Source: Mycolicibacterium pyrenivorans
Lineage (GTDB): Bacteria; Actinomycetota; Actinomycetes; Mycobacteriales; Mycobacteriaceae
Direction: 5' to 3'
Assembly (NCBI RefSeq): GCF_025821625.1
Contig: NZ_JACKSH010000119.1
Span: 1-64,000, forward strand
Length of the DNA stretch: 64,000 bases
The notes under the pieces are model-generated. The model saw only the letters and a program-made list of their open reading frames with translations, made no database searches and was not told the origin of the DNA. Both the position numbers and the translations under genes were made by a program. Positions 29,174 to 37,339 of the stretch are shown here, piece after piece (within the stretch, counting starts at the first letter, position 1; each line of letters starts with the position of its first letter).

Positions 29174-30946
29174 TCATCCCTGCATACATTGCTGGGCAAT
29201 AGACTGGCCCGGTTTCGTCCTTCCGTCAAGAGATAGAAGCGTGTTGGGTGCGGAAAGAGAAGAGATTTCCGCCGAAGGCGCGACGCAGCTCGCGAAGTCG
29301 ATGCCGAAGATGATGTTCGAGAAGAACTGGAACACCTTGTCCACAAACCTCAGCCTCTGGGGCGGGCCCGGTATCACGTAGGCCGTCGCCGTCCCGCGGG
29401 CGGTCTCGATCTCCAGCAGCGTCCCCGCCGCGCCGTAGTAGGGCGACGCCTGGGTACCCGCGAACATGTCGTTCACCCACGACGCACTGAGGATCTCGGA
29501 AGCCTTGACGTTCTCGGCCCGCGACCACCCGGTGACCAGATAAAGCCCCGCCTGGATCAGCGGATTGCCGCCCACCATCATGTCGGAGTGCAAACCGCCG
29601 ACGAGGCGAACGCCGGCGAACATGCCGGGCCGTTCCGCCTCGAGCGCGTCGCCGGCGGCCCCGTTCATGTTCCAGTAGTAGGCCTTGCCCGCGAGGTTGT
29701 AGATCGGCACCTCGTCGGGCAGCTTGGCCAGCGCCTCGGGCATCACGTCGCCGAAGCCCACCCCGTCCAGCATCACCACGCCCGCCAATTCGTCGATCGT
29801 GCCGTTGCCCACCATGTATCCGGCCGTACCTGCGGCCAGCCCGCCGCCGGCGGAGTGCCCCATGAGCACGACCTTCTCCACACCGTCGAGCAGCACGGCG
29901 CTGTAACCGGCCGCCAGCGCGCTGTCGGCCAGGGCGGTGTCGCCGTCGGCGAACAGGTCCGCCACCGCCTTGTGCATCGGCGAACCGCCGACCCAGCAGC
30001 CGTCACAGGCGAAAAAATTGGAGGTCAGCGACGTCGTGACGACGATGCTGTCGGTGGCCTCGGCCAGCCGCGCGGCGGTGTAGCTGTAGAACGGCCCGGC
30101 GGCCAGGAAGCCGTGCTGCAGGTAGATCAGGCGGGTGGGCGTCGGACCCTCCGGCACGAACCAGTTGGCGGGCACCTCGTACCCGTCGCCGCAGTCGATC
30201 TCCAGCCTGGAGCTGTGCACCGTGACCGTGCTGCCCCGGGGCAGCAGAGGCGGACCCCCGAACACCCTTATCGCGACCGAATACAGGTTGAAGACGATGG
30301 TCCCGACCAGGCTGAGCAGTGTCTGCCTTGGGACGGTGGCGGTGGTCGCGGGTTCGGGATCGACCGCGGAGACCGCCGCCAGGCGCGCGACCGCCGGCGT
30401 CGGCCGGGTCGTCGCAGCCGGCTCCGGTTCTGTCAGGTCCGTCTCCGGCGTGGATGCCACAAATTCCGCGACGGATTCGGCGACGGGTTCGGGATCACCG
30501 GATTCCTCGGCCACCTCGACGGCGGGTTCGGTGGGCGGGCTCACGGGCTGTGTCAGTTCGGGTGAAGCCTCGTCGGCCTCCGCGCTCGAGTCACTGTTGG
30601 AGCCTTCGGTGCTGTCCTCGTCGTCGTCGGTCTCCGGCGCGGGATCGGTCTCCGGTGCGGGATCGGTCTCGGTGTCCCCGAGAGCGACGCCGTCGTCCTG
30701 ATCCTCGTCTTCGTCCTCGGTGTCGGTGTCGGTGTCCCCGGTGTCGGTGTCGCCCGTCCCCGGATCGGCCGGTGCGTCCTCCTGCTCGGACGACTCCGCC
30801 TTCGTCGACTCGGAAGTAGACGTCTCACCGCCGGCGGCAGGCTCCGTGGCAGCGATCGCCACGCTGGCCCCTGTGAGCACCGCGGCCGACATCCCAGCCG
30901 CGACCACGCCGGCGCCCACCCACATCGACATCCGGTCGAACATCAC
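29174..30946 (-). CDS. Exported alpha/beta hydrolase with acidic low-complexity linker
   Basis: The 590-residue protein has an N-terminal signal (MSMWVGAGVVAAGMSAAVL, cleavage near AIAATEP). A region of about 120 residues follows, rich in Asp, Glu, Ser, Thr and Pro, and predicted disordered. From about residue 230 it is an alpha/beta hydrolase: YLQHGFLAAGPFY oxyanion region, nucleophile GHSAGGGLAAG, acid near VVMLDGVGFGD, and His in GGLHSDMMVGG. It is a clear paralogue of the gene at 31042-32688. It may be a surface-associated esterase or lipase. The substrate is unknown. Confidence 0.8.
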   Translation of the reverse strand: MMFDRMSMWVGAGVVAAGMSAAVLTGASVAIAATEPAAGGETSTSESTKAESSEQEDAPADPGTGDTDTGDTDTDTEDEDEDQDDGVALGDTETDPAPETDPAPETDDDEDSTEGSNSDSSAEADEASPELTQPVSPPTEPAVEVAEESGDPEPVAESVAEFVASTPETDLTEPEPAATTRPTPAVARLAAVSAVDPEPATTATVPRQTLLSLVGTIVFNLYSVAIRVFGGPPLLPRGSTVTVHSSRLEIDCGDGYEVPANWFVPEGPTPTRLIYLQHGFLAAGPFYSYTAARLAEATDSIVVTTSLTSNFFACDGCWVGGSPMHKAVADLFADGDTALADSALAAGYSAVLLDGVEKVVLMGHSAGGGLAAGTAGYMVGNGTIDELAGVVMLDGVGFGDVMPEALAKLPDEVPIYNLAGKAYYWNMNGAAGDALEAERPGMFAGVRLVGGLHSDMMVGGNPLIQAGLYLVTGWSRAENVKASEILSASWVNDMFAGTQASPYYGAAGTLLEIETARGTATAYVIPGPPQRLRFVDKVFQFFSNIIFGIDFASCVAPSAEISSLSAPNTLLSLDGRTKPGQSIAQQCMQG

Positions 30947-30963
30947 ACCCCCTGCTCAAATCG

Positions 30964-30975
30964 GGCAAACCGTAT
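30964..30975 (-). promoter_or_regulatory. Shared upstream element ATAC(A/G)GTTTGCC
   Basis: On the minus strand ATACGGTTTGCC lies 17 bp upstream of the start at 30946. The paralogous gene has ATACAGTTTGCC at 32770-32781. The element overlaps a candidate -10 (TACGGT). Confidence 0.35.
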
Positions 30976-31010
30976 CGTGGCTCCGCTTGCCCGCATCGCT
31001 CATTGCGGGA

Positions 31011-31050
31011 ATCAGACGGACTCAGACGGACTCAGACGGACTCAGACGGA
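31011..31050. repeat. 10-bp tandem repeat, four copies
   Basis: Four copies of (A/C)TCAGACGGA run from 31011 to 31050. The stop codon of the acidic hydrolase (31042-31044) lies in the last unit, so copy-number change would not alter the protein. Confidence 0.9.
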
Positions 31051-32688
31051 CGAGGTGTAGGTGCGCCGCGCGGCCGGCGCCTCCGTTCGGGTCGTCAACT
31101 GCCGCCACCACCAGCTCGAGAGGATGTGCCGAGTCGACCCCTTGCCGTCGTACAAGCCCGCGGTGCGGGTGCCGGCGAACATGTCGGTGATCCATCCCGT
31201 GGCGAGAACCCTGTTGGCCAGGACGTCCAGCGGCGACGAGAAGCCGGTCGCGAAGTACGCGACCATCTGCAATGCCCCACTGGTGCTCTGCATCGCATCG
31301 GAGTGCTGTCCACCCCGCATCGTGACACCGGTGAACATGCCCGGCCGCAACCGGGCGAGGCGTCTGCTGGCGTCTCCGTACCAGTTCCACGAGCTCGCCT
31401 CGCCTGCGAGGTTGTACACAGGGATGGACAGCGGGATCTTCCCCACGTCATCGCTCATCAAACTGAGCGTTTGAACGCCGTCCAACATCACCACGCCGGC
31501 CAGGTCATCGGTGTTGCCGAGCTCGGCCATGTAGCGACCAACCATCGCGACCAGGCCTCCGCCAGCGGAGTGGCCCGCGAGCACGACCCGCGTGGGAAGA
31601 ATCCCGGCATACCCGGCGGCCTGTGCGCTCGCGTTGAGAGCCGCGCGGTCGCCGGTGAACAGGTCGGCGATGGCCCGGCCGGTCTGTGGCCACTCGAGCG
31701 GGTAGTTCTCGAGATCGAAGAAGTTCCACGTCAGCGTGGGCGCGACGACAATGCTGTTGGTCTTGTCCGCCAGGTACGCCGCGGTGGCACTGTAGAACCT
31801 CGCCGAGGCGAGGAAGCCATGCTGGAGGTAGATCAGGCCGGTCGGCTGCTCGTTGCCCTTGGGGATGTACCAATCTGCGGCAATGGTCCCGCCGTCTCCG
31901 ATGGTCAGCGTCGTGCTCGCGACGCGCACCTTGCTCCCGAGAGGGACCCGGACCGGCCCGGCGAGTGAGTGCATCGCGTTGGTGTAGAAGTTGTAGAACC
32001 TCGTCCCGATGCCGTTGAGGATGTCGAGCAGGTTCGGCGCGTCGGGATCCAGCGGCGGCACCTCCGCGGCAGCCAGCCGCATCACGACCGCGCCCTCTGA
32101 GGATCCGAGATCGGTCTCGACCGTGGTCGGCTCGGGGAGTGCCTCCTCGGGTGCGCGATGCCTGCCCGCCGGCGAAACCTCCGCCGTGGTCGACTCAAGC
32201 TGTGTCTCCTCGGGTGCGTGATGCCTGCCCGCCGGCGAAACCTCCGGTGTGGTCGACTCGGACTCCTCGACGGCCCCGGAGGCGTCCGGTTCGTCGAGCG
32301 CGGACTCCGGCGAATCCACGACGTCATCGGCCGTCGGCGGCGTGCCCTCCGACCCGCCGTCGTCGTCGCGGGTGCGATCCCTGCTCCTGCCGGAAGTCCT
32401 CGTCGCCGGTTCCGGGTCGGACTCCTCGGACTCCTCGGACTGCTCGGACTCCTCGGACTCTGAAGAATCCGTCTTCGACGTGTCGTCGTCGGCATCGGAT
32501 CCCGGTGTCGTTCGCGTCTGCGTGTCGCGTCCGCTGTCGGAATCGCCTGCTCCTGACGACGCCTGGGCACCTGAGGTCGTCGACGACCCGTCATCCGCGG
32601 CCGCGACGCCGGCACCTGCCAGCATCGCTGCTGAAACTCCCCCCGCCAGTACGCCTGCCCCCAACCAGACCCGATAGCGGTCGACCAT
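31042..32688 (-). CDS. Exported alpha/beta hydrolase with acidic Ser/Glu-rich linker (paralogue)
   Basis: The 548-residue protein has a signal peptide (MVDRYRVWLGAGVLAGGVSA, cleavage near AAADD). About 180 residues of disordered acidic sequence follow (SESEESEQSEESEE) with a 21-residue internal duplication (EVSPAGRHHAPEET and EVSPAGRHRAPEEA). The hydrolase domain has YLQHGFLASARFYS, GHSAGGGLVAMVG, VVMLDGVQTLS and GGQHSDAM, aligning with the gene at 29174-30946. The pair looks like a tandem duplication with diverged linkers. The substrate is unknown. Confidence 0.8.
   Translation of the reverse strand: MVDRYRVWLGAGVLAGGVSAAMLAGAGVAAADDGSSTTSGAQASSGAGDSDSGRDTQTRTTPGSDADDDTSKTDSSESEESEQSEESEESDPEPATRTSGRSRDRTRDDDGGSEGTPPTADDVVDSPESALDEPDASGAVEESESTTPEVSPAGRHHAPEETQLESTTAEVSPAGRHRAPEEALPEPTTVETDLGSSEGAVVMRLAAAEVPPLDPDAPNLLDILNGIGTRFYNFYTNAMHSLAGPVRVPLGSKVRVASTTLTIGDGGTIAADWYIPKGNEQPTGLIYLQHGFLASARFYSATAAYLADKTNSIVVAPTLTWNFFDLENYPLEWPQTGRAIADLFTGDRAALNASAQAAGYAGILPTRVVLAGHSAGGGLVAMVGRYMAELGNTDDLAGVVMLDGVQTLSLMSDDVGKIPLSIPVYNLAGEASSWNWYGDASRRLARLRPGMFTGVTMRGGQHSDAMQSTSGALQMVAYFATGFSSPLDVLANRVLATGWITDMFAGTRTAGLYDGKGSTRHILSSWWWRQLTTRTEAPAARRTYTSSV
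32144..32269. repeat. 63-bp tandem duplication within the hydrolase linker
   Basis: Two near-identical 63-bp units (offset 63, for example ATGCCTGCCCGCCGGCGAAA at 32158 and 32221) encode the duplicated 21-residue linker motif. The length is a multiple of three, so frame is kept. Confidence 0.85.
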
Positions 32689-32776
32689 TGCTCTCCTGTT
32701 GTCAGAAATCGCTGGGCATCACCGTGCAGTCGTCACGCGGACGGATTCCGTGCGGACTTATGCGATTCTGGCAAAC

Positions 32777-32804
32777 TGTATAGCGGAGCAGAACATCGTC
32801 GCAA
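32777..32804 (-). promoter_or_regulatory. Candidate promoter of the acidic hydrolase gene
   Basis: On the minus strand TTGCGA (32799-32804) and TATACA (32777-32782) have a 16-bp spacer, 89 bp upstream of the start codon. The -10 overlaps the element shared with the paralogue. Confidence 0.45.
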
Positions 32805-33096
32805 GACTTCCGGGCAAAAATTGACGCCCGCGGCGCACATTGACATTCAGACTGTTGAATGCGGTTTGCGCGTTCGCTTCAAGATCACCTGGTCAGCGAT
32901 CTGCGCCCGGTAGAAATCAATCCGTGCAGGACCATCGCGATCTAGCAACGGAGATCCCGGGCGTAACACCGGTCCCGCGAATGTGCCACACCGTCTGGAT
33001 CTCAGATTGCTGAAAATTCACCCTGGCGGATTTCGGGAGCGACGAGACACCAGGCCGCTCGTCAGGTACCTCGAAGGCCGTCAGCTGGAGACGAAT

Positions 33097-33124
33097 CACC
33101 GGCCCGGGGATTCCCGGGCCGGTG
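33097..33124 (-). terminator. Hairpin terminator downstream of mkl
   Basis: A perfect 12-bp GC-rich stem (arms 33097-33108 and 33113-33124), loop GATT, begins 17 bp past the mkl stop. There is no U-tract. Confidence 0.75.
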
Positions 33125-33140
33125 AGTCAGCGGAGAGAGA

Positions 33141-34220
33141 TCAGCGCTCGCCCGCGACGGGGATGCGACCCGTGGGCGCGTCGTCCTCGGCGCGGTGGTG
33201 GTGCGACGGCTCGCCGGCGAACTCGTGCGCGGCGTACTTGTGGGTGCCCTCCAGGTCGTCGCGGATGGCTTCCTGCGCGGCGGGGGGCAGCGTGTGCATG
33301 ATCTCGCGGACCCGCGCCTGACGGCGGCCGACGGCCTTTCGTTCGGGCATGCCCGGCGTGGCCTGGATCTGCGGGGGCACGCCCTCGATCTCCTCGACAC
33401 CACCGTCGTGGTGTCCGGCGTCGGCCATGGCCTGCTCCTCGGCCATCGTGCCTTCGTCCTTCTCCTCGGACATGCCGATCGGGCCGAGGCGGCGACCGTT
33501 GAGGAACTGCTTGACGACGGGCTCATCGCTGGTCAGCAGCACCTCGCGGGGGCCGAACATCACCAGCTTCTTGCGGAACAGCATGCCCATGTTGTCGGGC
33601 ACGGTCCGGGCGATGTTGATGTTGTGCGTGACGATGAGGATTGTGCAGTCGATCTGGGCGTTGATGTCGATCAGAAGCTGCGAGAGATAGGCCGTACGGA
33701 CCGGGTCGAGACCGGAGTCGGGCTCGTCGCAGAGGATGATCTGCGGGTCGAGCACCAGGGAGCGGGCCAGACCGGCGCGCTTGCGCATACCGCCGGAGAT
33801 CTCACCGGGGAACTTGGTTTCGTCACCGCCGAGACCCACCAGGTCCAGCTTCTCCATGACGATCTGACGGATCTCGCTTTCCTTCTTCTTGGTGTGCTCA
33901 CGCAAGGGGAAGGCGGTGTTGTCGTACAGGCTCATGGAGCCGAACAGCGCACCGTCCTGGAACATCACGCCGAACAGTGTCCGGATCTCGTAGAGCTCCT
34001 TGGCAGAGCACTCGATGATGTTGGTGCCGTCGACGATGATCTTGCCGCGCTCGGGGCGCAGCAGGCCGATCAGCGACTTGAGGAACACCGACTTACCGGT
34101 ACCGGAGGGGCCGAGCAGGACGCTGACCTCACCCGCGGGGAGGTCGAACGTCACGTCCTCCCAGATTCGCTGGGGACCGAAGGACTTCGTCAATCCCTCA
34201 ACCTGAATACCAATGCCCAC
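33141..34220 (-). CDS. mkl: Mce-associated ABC transporter ATPase Mkl (MceG)
   Basis: The 359-residue ATPase energises Mce lipid-import complexes. Walker A LGPSGTGKSVFL, signature ISGGMRKRAGLARSL and Walker B QIILCDEPDSGLDP are present, plus the long C-terminal extension typical of actinobacterial Mkl (MSEEKDEGTMAEEQ onward). GTG 34220 (VGIGIQVEGLTKSFG) follows GAGAGGAATTC and equals the family length. No mce, yrbE permease or substrate-binding genes lie nearby, so it serves loci elsewhere in the genome. Confidence 0.95.
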   Translation of the reverse strand: MGIGIQVEGLTKSFGPQRIWEDVTFDLPAGEVSVLLGPSGTGKSVFLKSLIGLLRPERGKIIVDGTNIIECSAKELYEIRTLFGVMFQDGALFGSMSLYDNTAFPLREHTKKKESEIRQIVMEKLDLVGLGGDETKFPGEISGGMRKRAGLARSLVLDPQIILCDEPDSGLDPVRTAYLSQLLIDINAQIDCTILIVTHNINIARTVPDNMGMLFRKKLVMFGPREVLLTSDEPVVKQFLNGRRLGPIGMSEEKDEGTMAEEQAMADAGHHDGGVEEIEGVPPQIQATPGMPERKAVGRRQARVREIMHTLPPAAQEAIRDDLEGTHKYAAHEFAGEPSHHHRAEDDAPTGRIPVAGER

Positions 34221-34350
34221 GCGAATTCCTCTCGCCAGTGCCAGACGCCACGCCACATGTTCCCCGCCTGTGGCTTGAGTCACTGTAACCTACGCGCCCA
34301 CGCGACAACACTCGGTCTGCGAACACCCGACCGCAGACCCCTCGAAACGA

Positions 34351-34387
34351 CTGTAGGGCCGGTCTGTTTGCCAGACCAGCCCTACAG
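34351..34387 (-). terminator. Hairpin terminator downstream of rplL
   Basis: A 16-bp stem with one mismatch (arms 34351-34366 and 34372-34387), loop TTTGC, lies about 50 bp past the rplL stop and upstream of mkl. Confidence 0.8.
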
Positions 34388-34435
34388 CTGATGTTGTGCA
34401 CTGTGCGTCGGCCGGAACCGACGTCAGCGAACGAA

Positions 34436-34828
34436 CTACTTGACGGTGACCGAAGCGCCGGCAGCCTCGAGCTTGCCCTTGGCCTCCTCGGCGGCTTCCT
34501 TGGTGACCTTCTCGAGCAGCGGCTTGGGAGCGCTGTCGACCAGATCCTTGGCTTCCTTGAGGCCCAGTCCGGAGACGATCTCGCGGACGACCTTGATGAC
34601 GCCGATCTTCTTCTCGCCGGCACCCTCGAGGATGACGTCGAACTCCGACTGCTCCTCGGCGGCCTCGGCCGGGGCGGCACCGCCGGCGGCGCCGGCAGCG
34701 GCGACGGCGACCGGAGCCGCGGCGGTGACCTCGAAGGTCTCCTCGAACTTCTTGACGAACTCCGACAGCTCGAGCAGCGTCAGTTCCTTGAATGCCTCGA
34801 GCAGGTCGTCAGTGGACAGCTTGGCCAT
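34436..34828 (-). CDS. rplL: 50S ribosomal protein L7/L12
   Basis: The 130-residue protein forms the stalk dimers that recruit translation factors. The N-terminal dimerisation part ([20 protein letters not shown]), the Ala-rich hinge (residues 35-55) and the conserved C-terminal domain ([20 protein letters not shown]) are complete. It lies 68 bp downstream of rplJ and is co-transcribed with it. Confidence 0.99.
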   Translation of the reverse strand: MAKLSTDDLLEAFKELTLLELSEFVKKFEETFEVTAAAPVAVAAAGAAGGAAPAEAAEEQSEFDVILEGAGEKKIGVIKVVREIVSGLGLKEAKDLVDSAPKPLLEKVTKEAAEEAKGKLEAAGASVTVK

Positions 34829-34896
34829 GATGGTCCTTCCTGGTTTTTAACTTCTTGGCTGGTGGGTGGTGCTTCTGTGGCAGATCGGAGCAGCCG

Positions 34897-35424
34897 CTAC
34901 GCGGCTTCTTCGGCGGCCTTCTTCTCTTGCAGTGCGGCTGCCAACCGTGCGACCTGCGACGCCGGAGCGTTGAACAGGCCTGCGGCCTTGGACAGGTTCG
35001 CCTTCATCGCGCCGGCCATCTTGGCCAGCAGAACCTCGCGGGACTCGAGGTCCGCGATGCGGTTGACCTCGTCCATGGACAGCGCTCGGCCGTCCATGTA
35101 GCCGCCCTTGATGACCAGCGCCTTGTTGTCCTTGGCGAAGGTCTTGATCGCCTTGGCGGCGTCGACGGCCTCGCCCTTGACGAACGCGATCGCGGTGGGA
35201 CCGACGAACAGTTCGTCGAGGCCCTCGACTCCCGCCTCCGCCGCGGCACGCTTGACCAGCGTGTTCTTGGCGATGGTGTACGTGGCGGAGTCACCGAGCG
35301 AACGGCGCAGATCCTTGAGGTTGGCGACGGTCAGCCCGCGGTATTCGGTGACGAGCGTCGCCGTCGCCTCCTTGAACTGCTCGGCGATGTCGGCAACCGC
35401 GGTGGCCTTTTCAGCCTTGGCCAT
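34897..35424 (-). CDS. rplJ: 50S ribosomal protein L10
   Basis: The 175-residue protein anchors L7/L12 dimers to the ribosome. ATG 35424 gives [20 protein letters not shown], and an AACGAGGAGG ribosome site lies upstream. [16 protein letters not shown] and the C-terminal L12-binding helix ([19 protein letters not shown]) are visible. A structured leader upstream suggests L10-mediated autoregulation. Confidence 0.98.
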   Translation of the reverse strand: MAKAEKATAVADIAEQFKEATATLVTEYRGLTVANLKDLRRSLGDSATYTIAKNTLVKRAAAEAGVEGLDELFVGPTAIAFVKGEAVDAAKAIKTFAKDNKALVIKGGYMDGRALSMDEVNRIADLESREVLLAKMAGAMKANLSKAAGLFNAPASQVARLAAALQEKKAAEEAA

Positions 35425-35580
35425 GCATGCCTCCTCGTTGGGTGTGTTCCGCCGGTCGCGCGAGAACTCAGCAGAAGCCCGGAAACGACGAACGCCCCGA
35501 CACAGACAGGTCGGGGCGCACAAGAAGCTAGCCTCGTCCTCCTGCGTGGGCCGCCCGGGGTGAGCCGGGACCTTCAACCG
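35425..35580 (-). promoter_or_regulatory. Candidate L10 (rplJL) leader
   Basis: The leader has a perfect 9-bp hairpin (arms 35493-35501 and 35510-35518, CGCCCCGAC/GTCGGGGCG) about 70 bases before rplJ. Upstream sequence CGCAGGAGGACGAGGCTAGC could form part of an L10-binding fold. This fits autoregulation of rplJL by L10-L12 in other bacteria. The exact fold was not modelled. Confidence 0.4.
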
Positions 35581-35646
35581 ATTCTCGAGTACTTGCTCTT
35601 CGCGCAAGCGCTCATTCTCGAGTACTTGCTCTTCGCGCAAGCGCTC
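35581..35646. repeat. 33-bp perfect tandem repeat, MIRU-like, two copies
   Basis: Two exact 33-bp units (35581-35613 and 35614-35646) share the core CTCTTCGCGCAAGCGCTCAT with the repeat at 36661-36724. On the minus strand each unit begins ATGAGCGCTTGCGCG, so it can be read as a short repeated peptide ([11 protein letters not shown]) that ends at a TGA. It lies between the ROK kinase and rplJ. Confidence 0.9.
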
Positions 35647-35752
35647 ATCGGTGACCGACGGTCTTCGGTGGAACCGAGTCAGAATAGCGCGCCGCTCCCC
35701 GATCAGCCAAAACGCATGCGGATCGGGCGCGGAAATCGGCTCTGTAGGTCGC

Positions 35753-36664
35753 TCAGCGCGCCGAATTGGCCAGGTATGCCGCGCCGACCAGGCCCGCGTC
35801 TCCGCCCAACTCGGCGGGAGACACGGTCAGTTCGCGGATGAAGTCCAGGCCCGCATAAGTGGTCAGGGCCTCGCGCAACGGGTCGAACAACAGCGCGCCG
35901 GCCTTCGCGACGCCGCCCCCGATGACGACGCGGTCGAGGTCGCACACCGCGGCCACCGATGCGATCGTCACCGCCACCGCGTCCGCGCCGCGCCGGAACG
36001 CCCGCAGGCCGACGGGGTCGCCGCGGTTGGCGGCCTCGGCGAGAGCCTTGGCGTCGGCGTCCGCGGGCGCCTGCCAGCCGTGCTCGTGTGCCCACCGGGC
36101 CAGATGCGGGCCCGACGCCACCGTCTCGACGCAGCCGCGGCCACCGCACGCACACGCCTGCCCGCCGGGTTCGACGACGACGTGCCCGACGTGGCCGGCG
36201 TTGCCGGTGCGCCCGTGGTACGGCGCGCCGTCGAGCACCAGCCCGCCGCCGATGCCGGTCGACACGACCATCCCGAGCATGAACTGCGCGCCCCGCCCGG
36301 CGCCGCACCACCATTCGCCCAGCGCCATGCACAGACCGTCACCGCCGAGACGCACCGGCACACCGGTCGCCGCGGCGACGCGCTGCACGATCGGGAACCG
36401 CCGCCACTCGGTGATGTTGATCGGGCTGACGGTTCCGCCCGGGATGTCGACCGGCCCCGCCGACCCGATGCCCACTGCCGCCACCGTGCCACCAGCCGCG
36501 GTCTGCATGTCTGCGAGCAGTGATTCCACGGCTGCCCATACCGTCTCGGCGTCGCCGTCCGGCGTGGGCCGCTTCCCGCTGTGGACGAGGGTCCCTTCGG
36601 GATCGACCAGGCCCGCGGCGATCTTGGTGCCGCCGATGTCGAGTGCCAGGACGTGAGTGCTCAT
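35753..36664 (-). CDS. ROK-family sugar kinase (Rv0650-like)
   Basis: The 303-residue kinase probably phosphorylates glucose or a related hexose. The ATP-binding motif [15 protein letters not shown], glycine-rich [15 protein letters not shown] and the ROK zinc motif [21 protein letters not shown] (H and three Cys) are intact. ATG 36664 lies in a TGATGAGC junction with a tandem repeat. Co-direction with the mannosidase suggests phosphorylation of a released sugar. The sugar is not determined. Confidence 0.93.
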   Translation of the reverse strand: MSTHVLALDIGGTKIAAGLVDPEGTLVHSGKRPTPDGDAETVWAAVESLLADMQTAAGGTVAAVGIGSAGPVDIPGGTVSPINITEWRRFPIVQRVAAATGVPVRLGGDGLCMALGEWWCGAGRGAQFMLGMVVSTGIGGGLVLDGAPYHGRTGNAGHVGHVVVEPGGQACACGGRGCVETVASGPHLARWAHEHGWQAPADADAKALAEAANRGDPVGLRAFRRGADAVAVTIASVAAVCDLDRVVIGGGVAKAGALLFDPLREALTTYAGLDFIRELTVSPAELGGDAGLVGAAYLANSAR

Positions 36665-36724
36665 CAGTTCCCTCGCCTCTTCGCGCAAGCGCTCATCAGT
36701 TCCCTCGCCTCTTCGCGCAAGCGC
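36661..36724. repeat. 32-bp perfect tandem repeat, MIRU-like, overlapping ROK kinase start
   Basis: Two exact 32-bp units (36661-36692, 36693-36724). On the minus strand each reads ATGAGCGCTTGCGCG...GGGAACTGATGAGC, encoding MSACAKRRGN and a stop that overlaps the next ATG (TGATGA). The last junction overlaps the ROK kinase start. Architecture resembles MIRU elements of M. tuberculosis. Confidence 0.9.
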
Positions 36725-36727
36725 TCA

Positions 36728-37339
36728 TCAGTGCCTGTGCGTGTTGTCGGGCTGCCGTGGATCACCGGGGTGTTCGTAGCCCTGCGCGAGGGCCACCACG
36801 TCGGCACATCGCGAGTCCAGCCAGCGGCGGTACTCGCGGCGCCGGGCGGCGGCGAGCAGGTGCGCGGTGACGAGGGGGCGCACCTCGTCCAGTTCGGGGC
36901 GCTCCTGTGCGCCGTGCCAGCCGCCGCGCACCGCCGGCCGCGTAGCGAACCGGAAGGGGTTGCGGCAGTGATATTCGCGCACCGCGGCGTCACTCACCGC
37001 GACGGTCGCGGTGACCCGTGCGAACACGGCGCGACCCAGCGGCTGGGCCAGCGTGGACGCCGCCACGCTGCCGATCTCCAGACGAGCGACCTCGTCGGGC
37101 AACACCTCCCGCATGGCCGGTGCGCGATCGTCGCACGCAACGAGCGTCCGCGCTGCCGCCGCGACCACCCGCTCGGCGACCAGGACCTGGGTGATCCAGC
37201 GGCGCAGTTGTCGGGCCTCGCCCGTCCCCGGCCTCGGCAGTGCATCGGCCGCTCCGCCGGCCCGCAAGGCACGTTCCCGGGCATCGACGTCGGCGACGGT
37301 CAGGCACTCGCCCATGACCGTTGCCGCGACGCCGTTCAT
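36728..37339 (-). CDS. Conserved mycobacterial protein (Rv0649-like)
   Basis: The 203-residue protein fits the place and approximate length of Rv0649, which is listed as FabD2 although no malonyl-transferase GHSxG motif is visible here. ECLTVADVDARERALRAG and AVREYHCRNPFRF resemble pieces of SurA/PpiC-type chaperone N-domains, but this is only a resemblance. ATG 37339 overlaps the mannosidase stop as ATGA, so the genes are coupled. Function is unknown. Confidence 0.75.
   Translation of the reverse strand: MNGVAATVMGECLTVADVDARERALRAGGAADALPRPGTGEARQLRRWITQVLVAERVVAAAARTLVACDDRAPAMREVLPDEVARLEIGSVAASTLAQPLGRAVFARVTATVAVSDAAVREYHCRNPFRFATRPAVRGGWHGAQERPELDEVRPLVTAHLLAAARRREYRRWLDSRCADVVALAQGYEHPGDPRQPDNTHRH

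Larger units (their letters stand above)
32689..33140. other. Intergenic region between mkl and the acidic hydrolase
   Basis: The 452 bases hold the hydrolase promoter (32777-32804) and the mkl terminator (33097-33124). No gene of its own was seen. Two TTGAC sequences near 32821 and 32840 lack convincing -10 partners. Confidence 0.6.

Noticed and set aside
35581..36724. CRISPR array
   Set aside because: The repeats are only two direct copies with no spacers, so they are tandem duplications.
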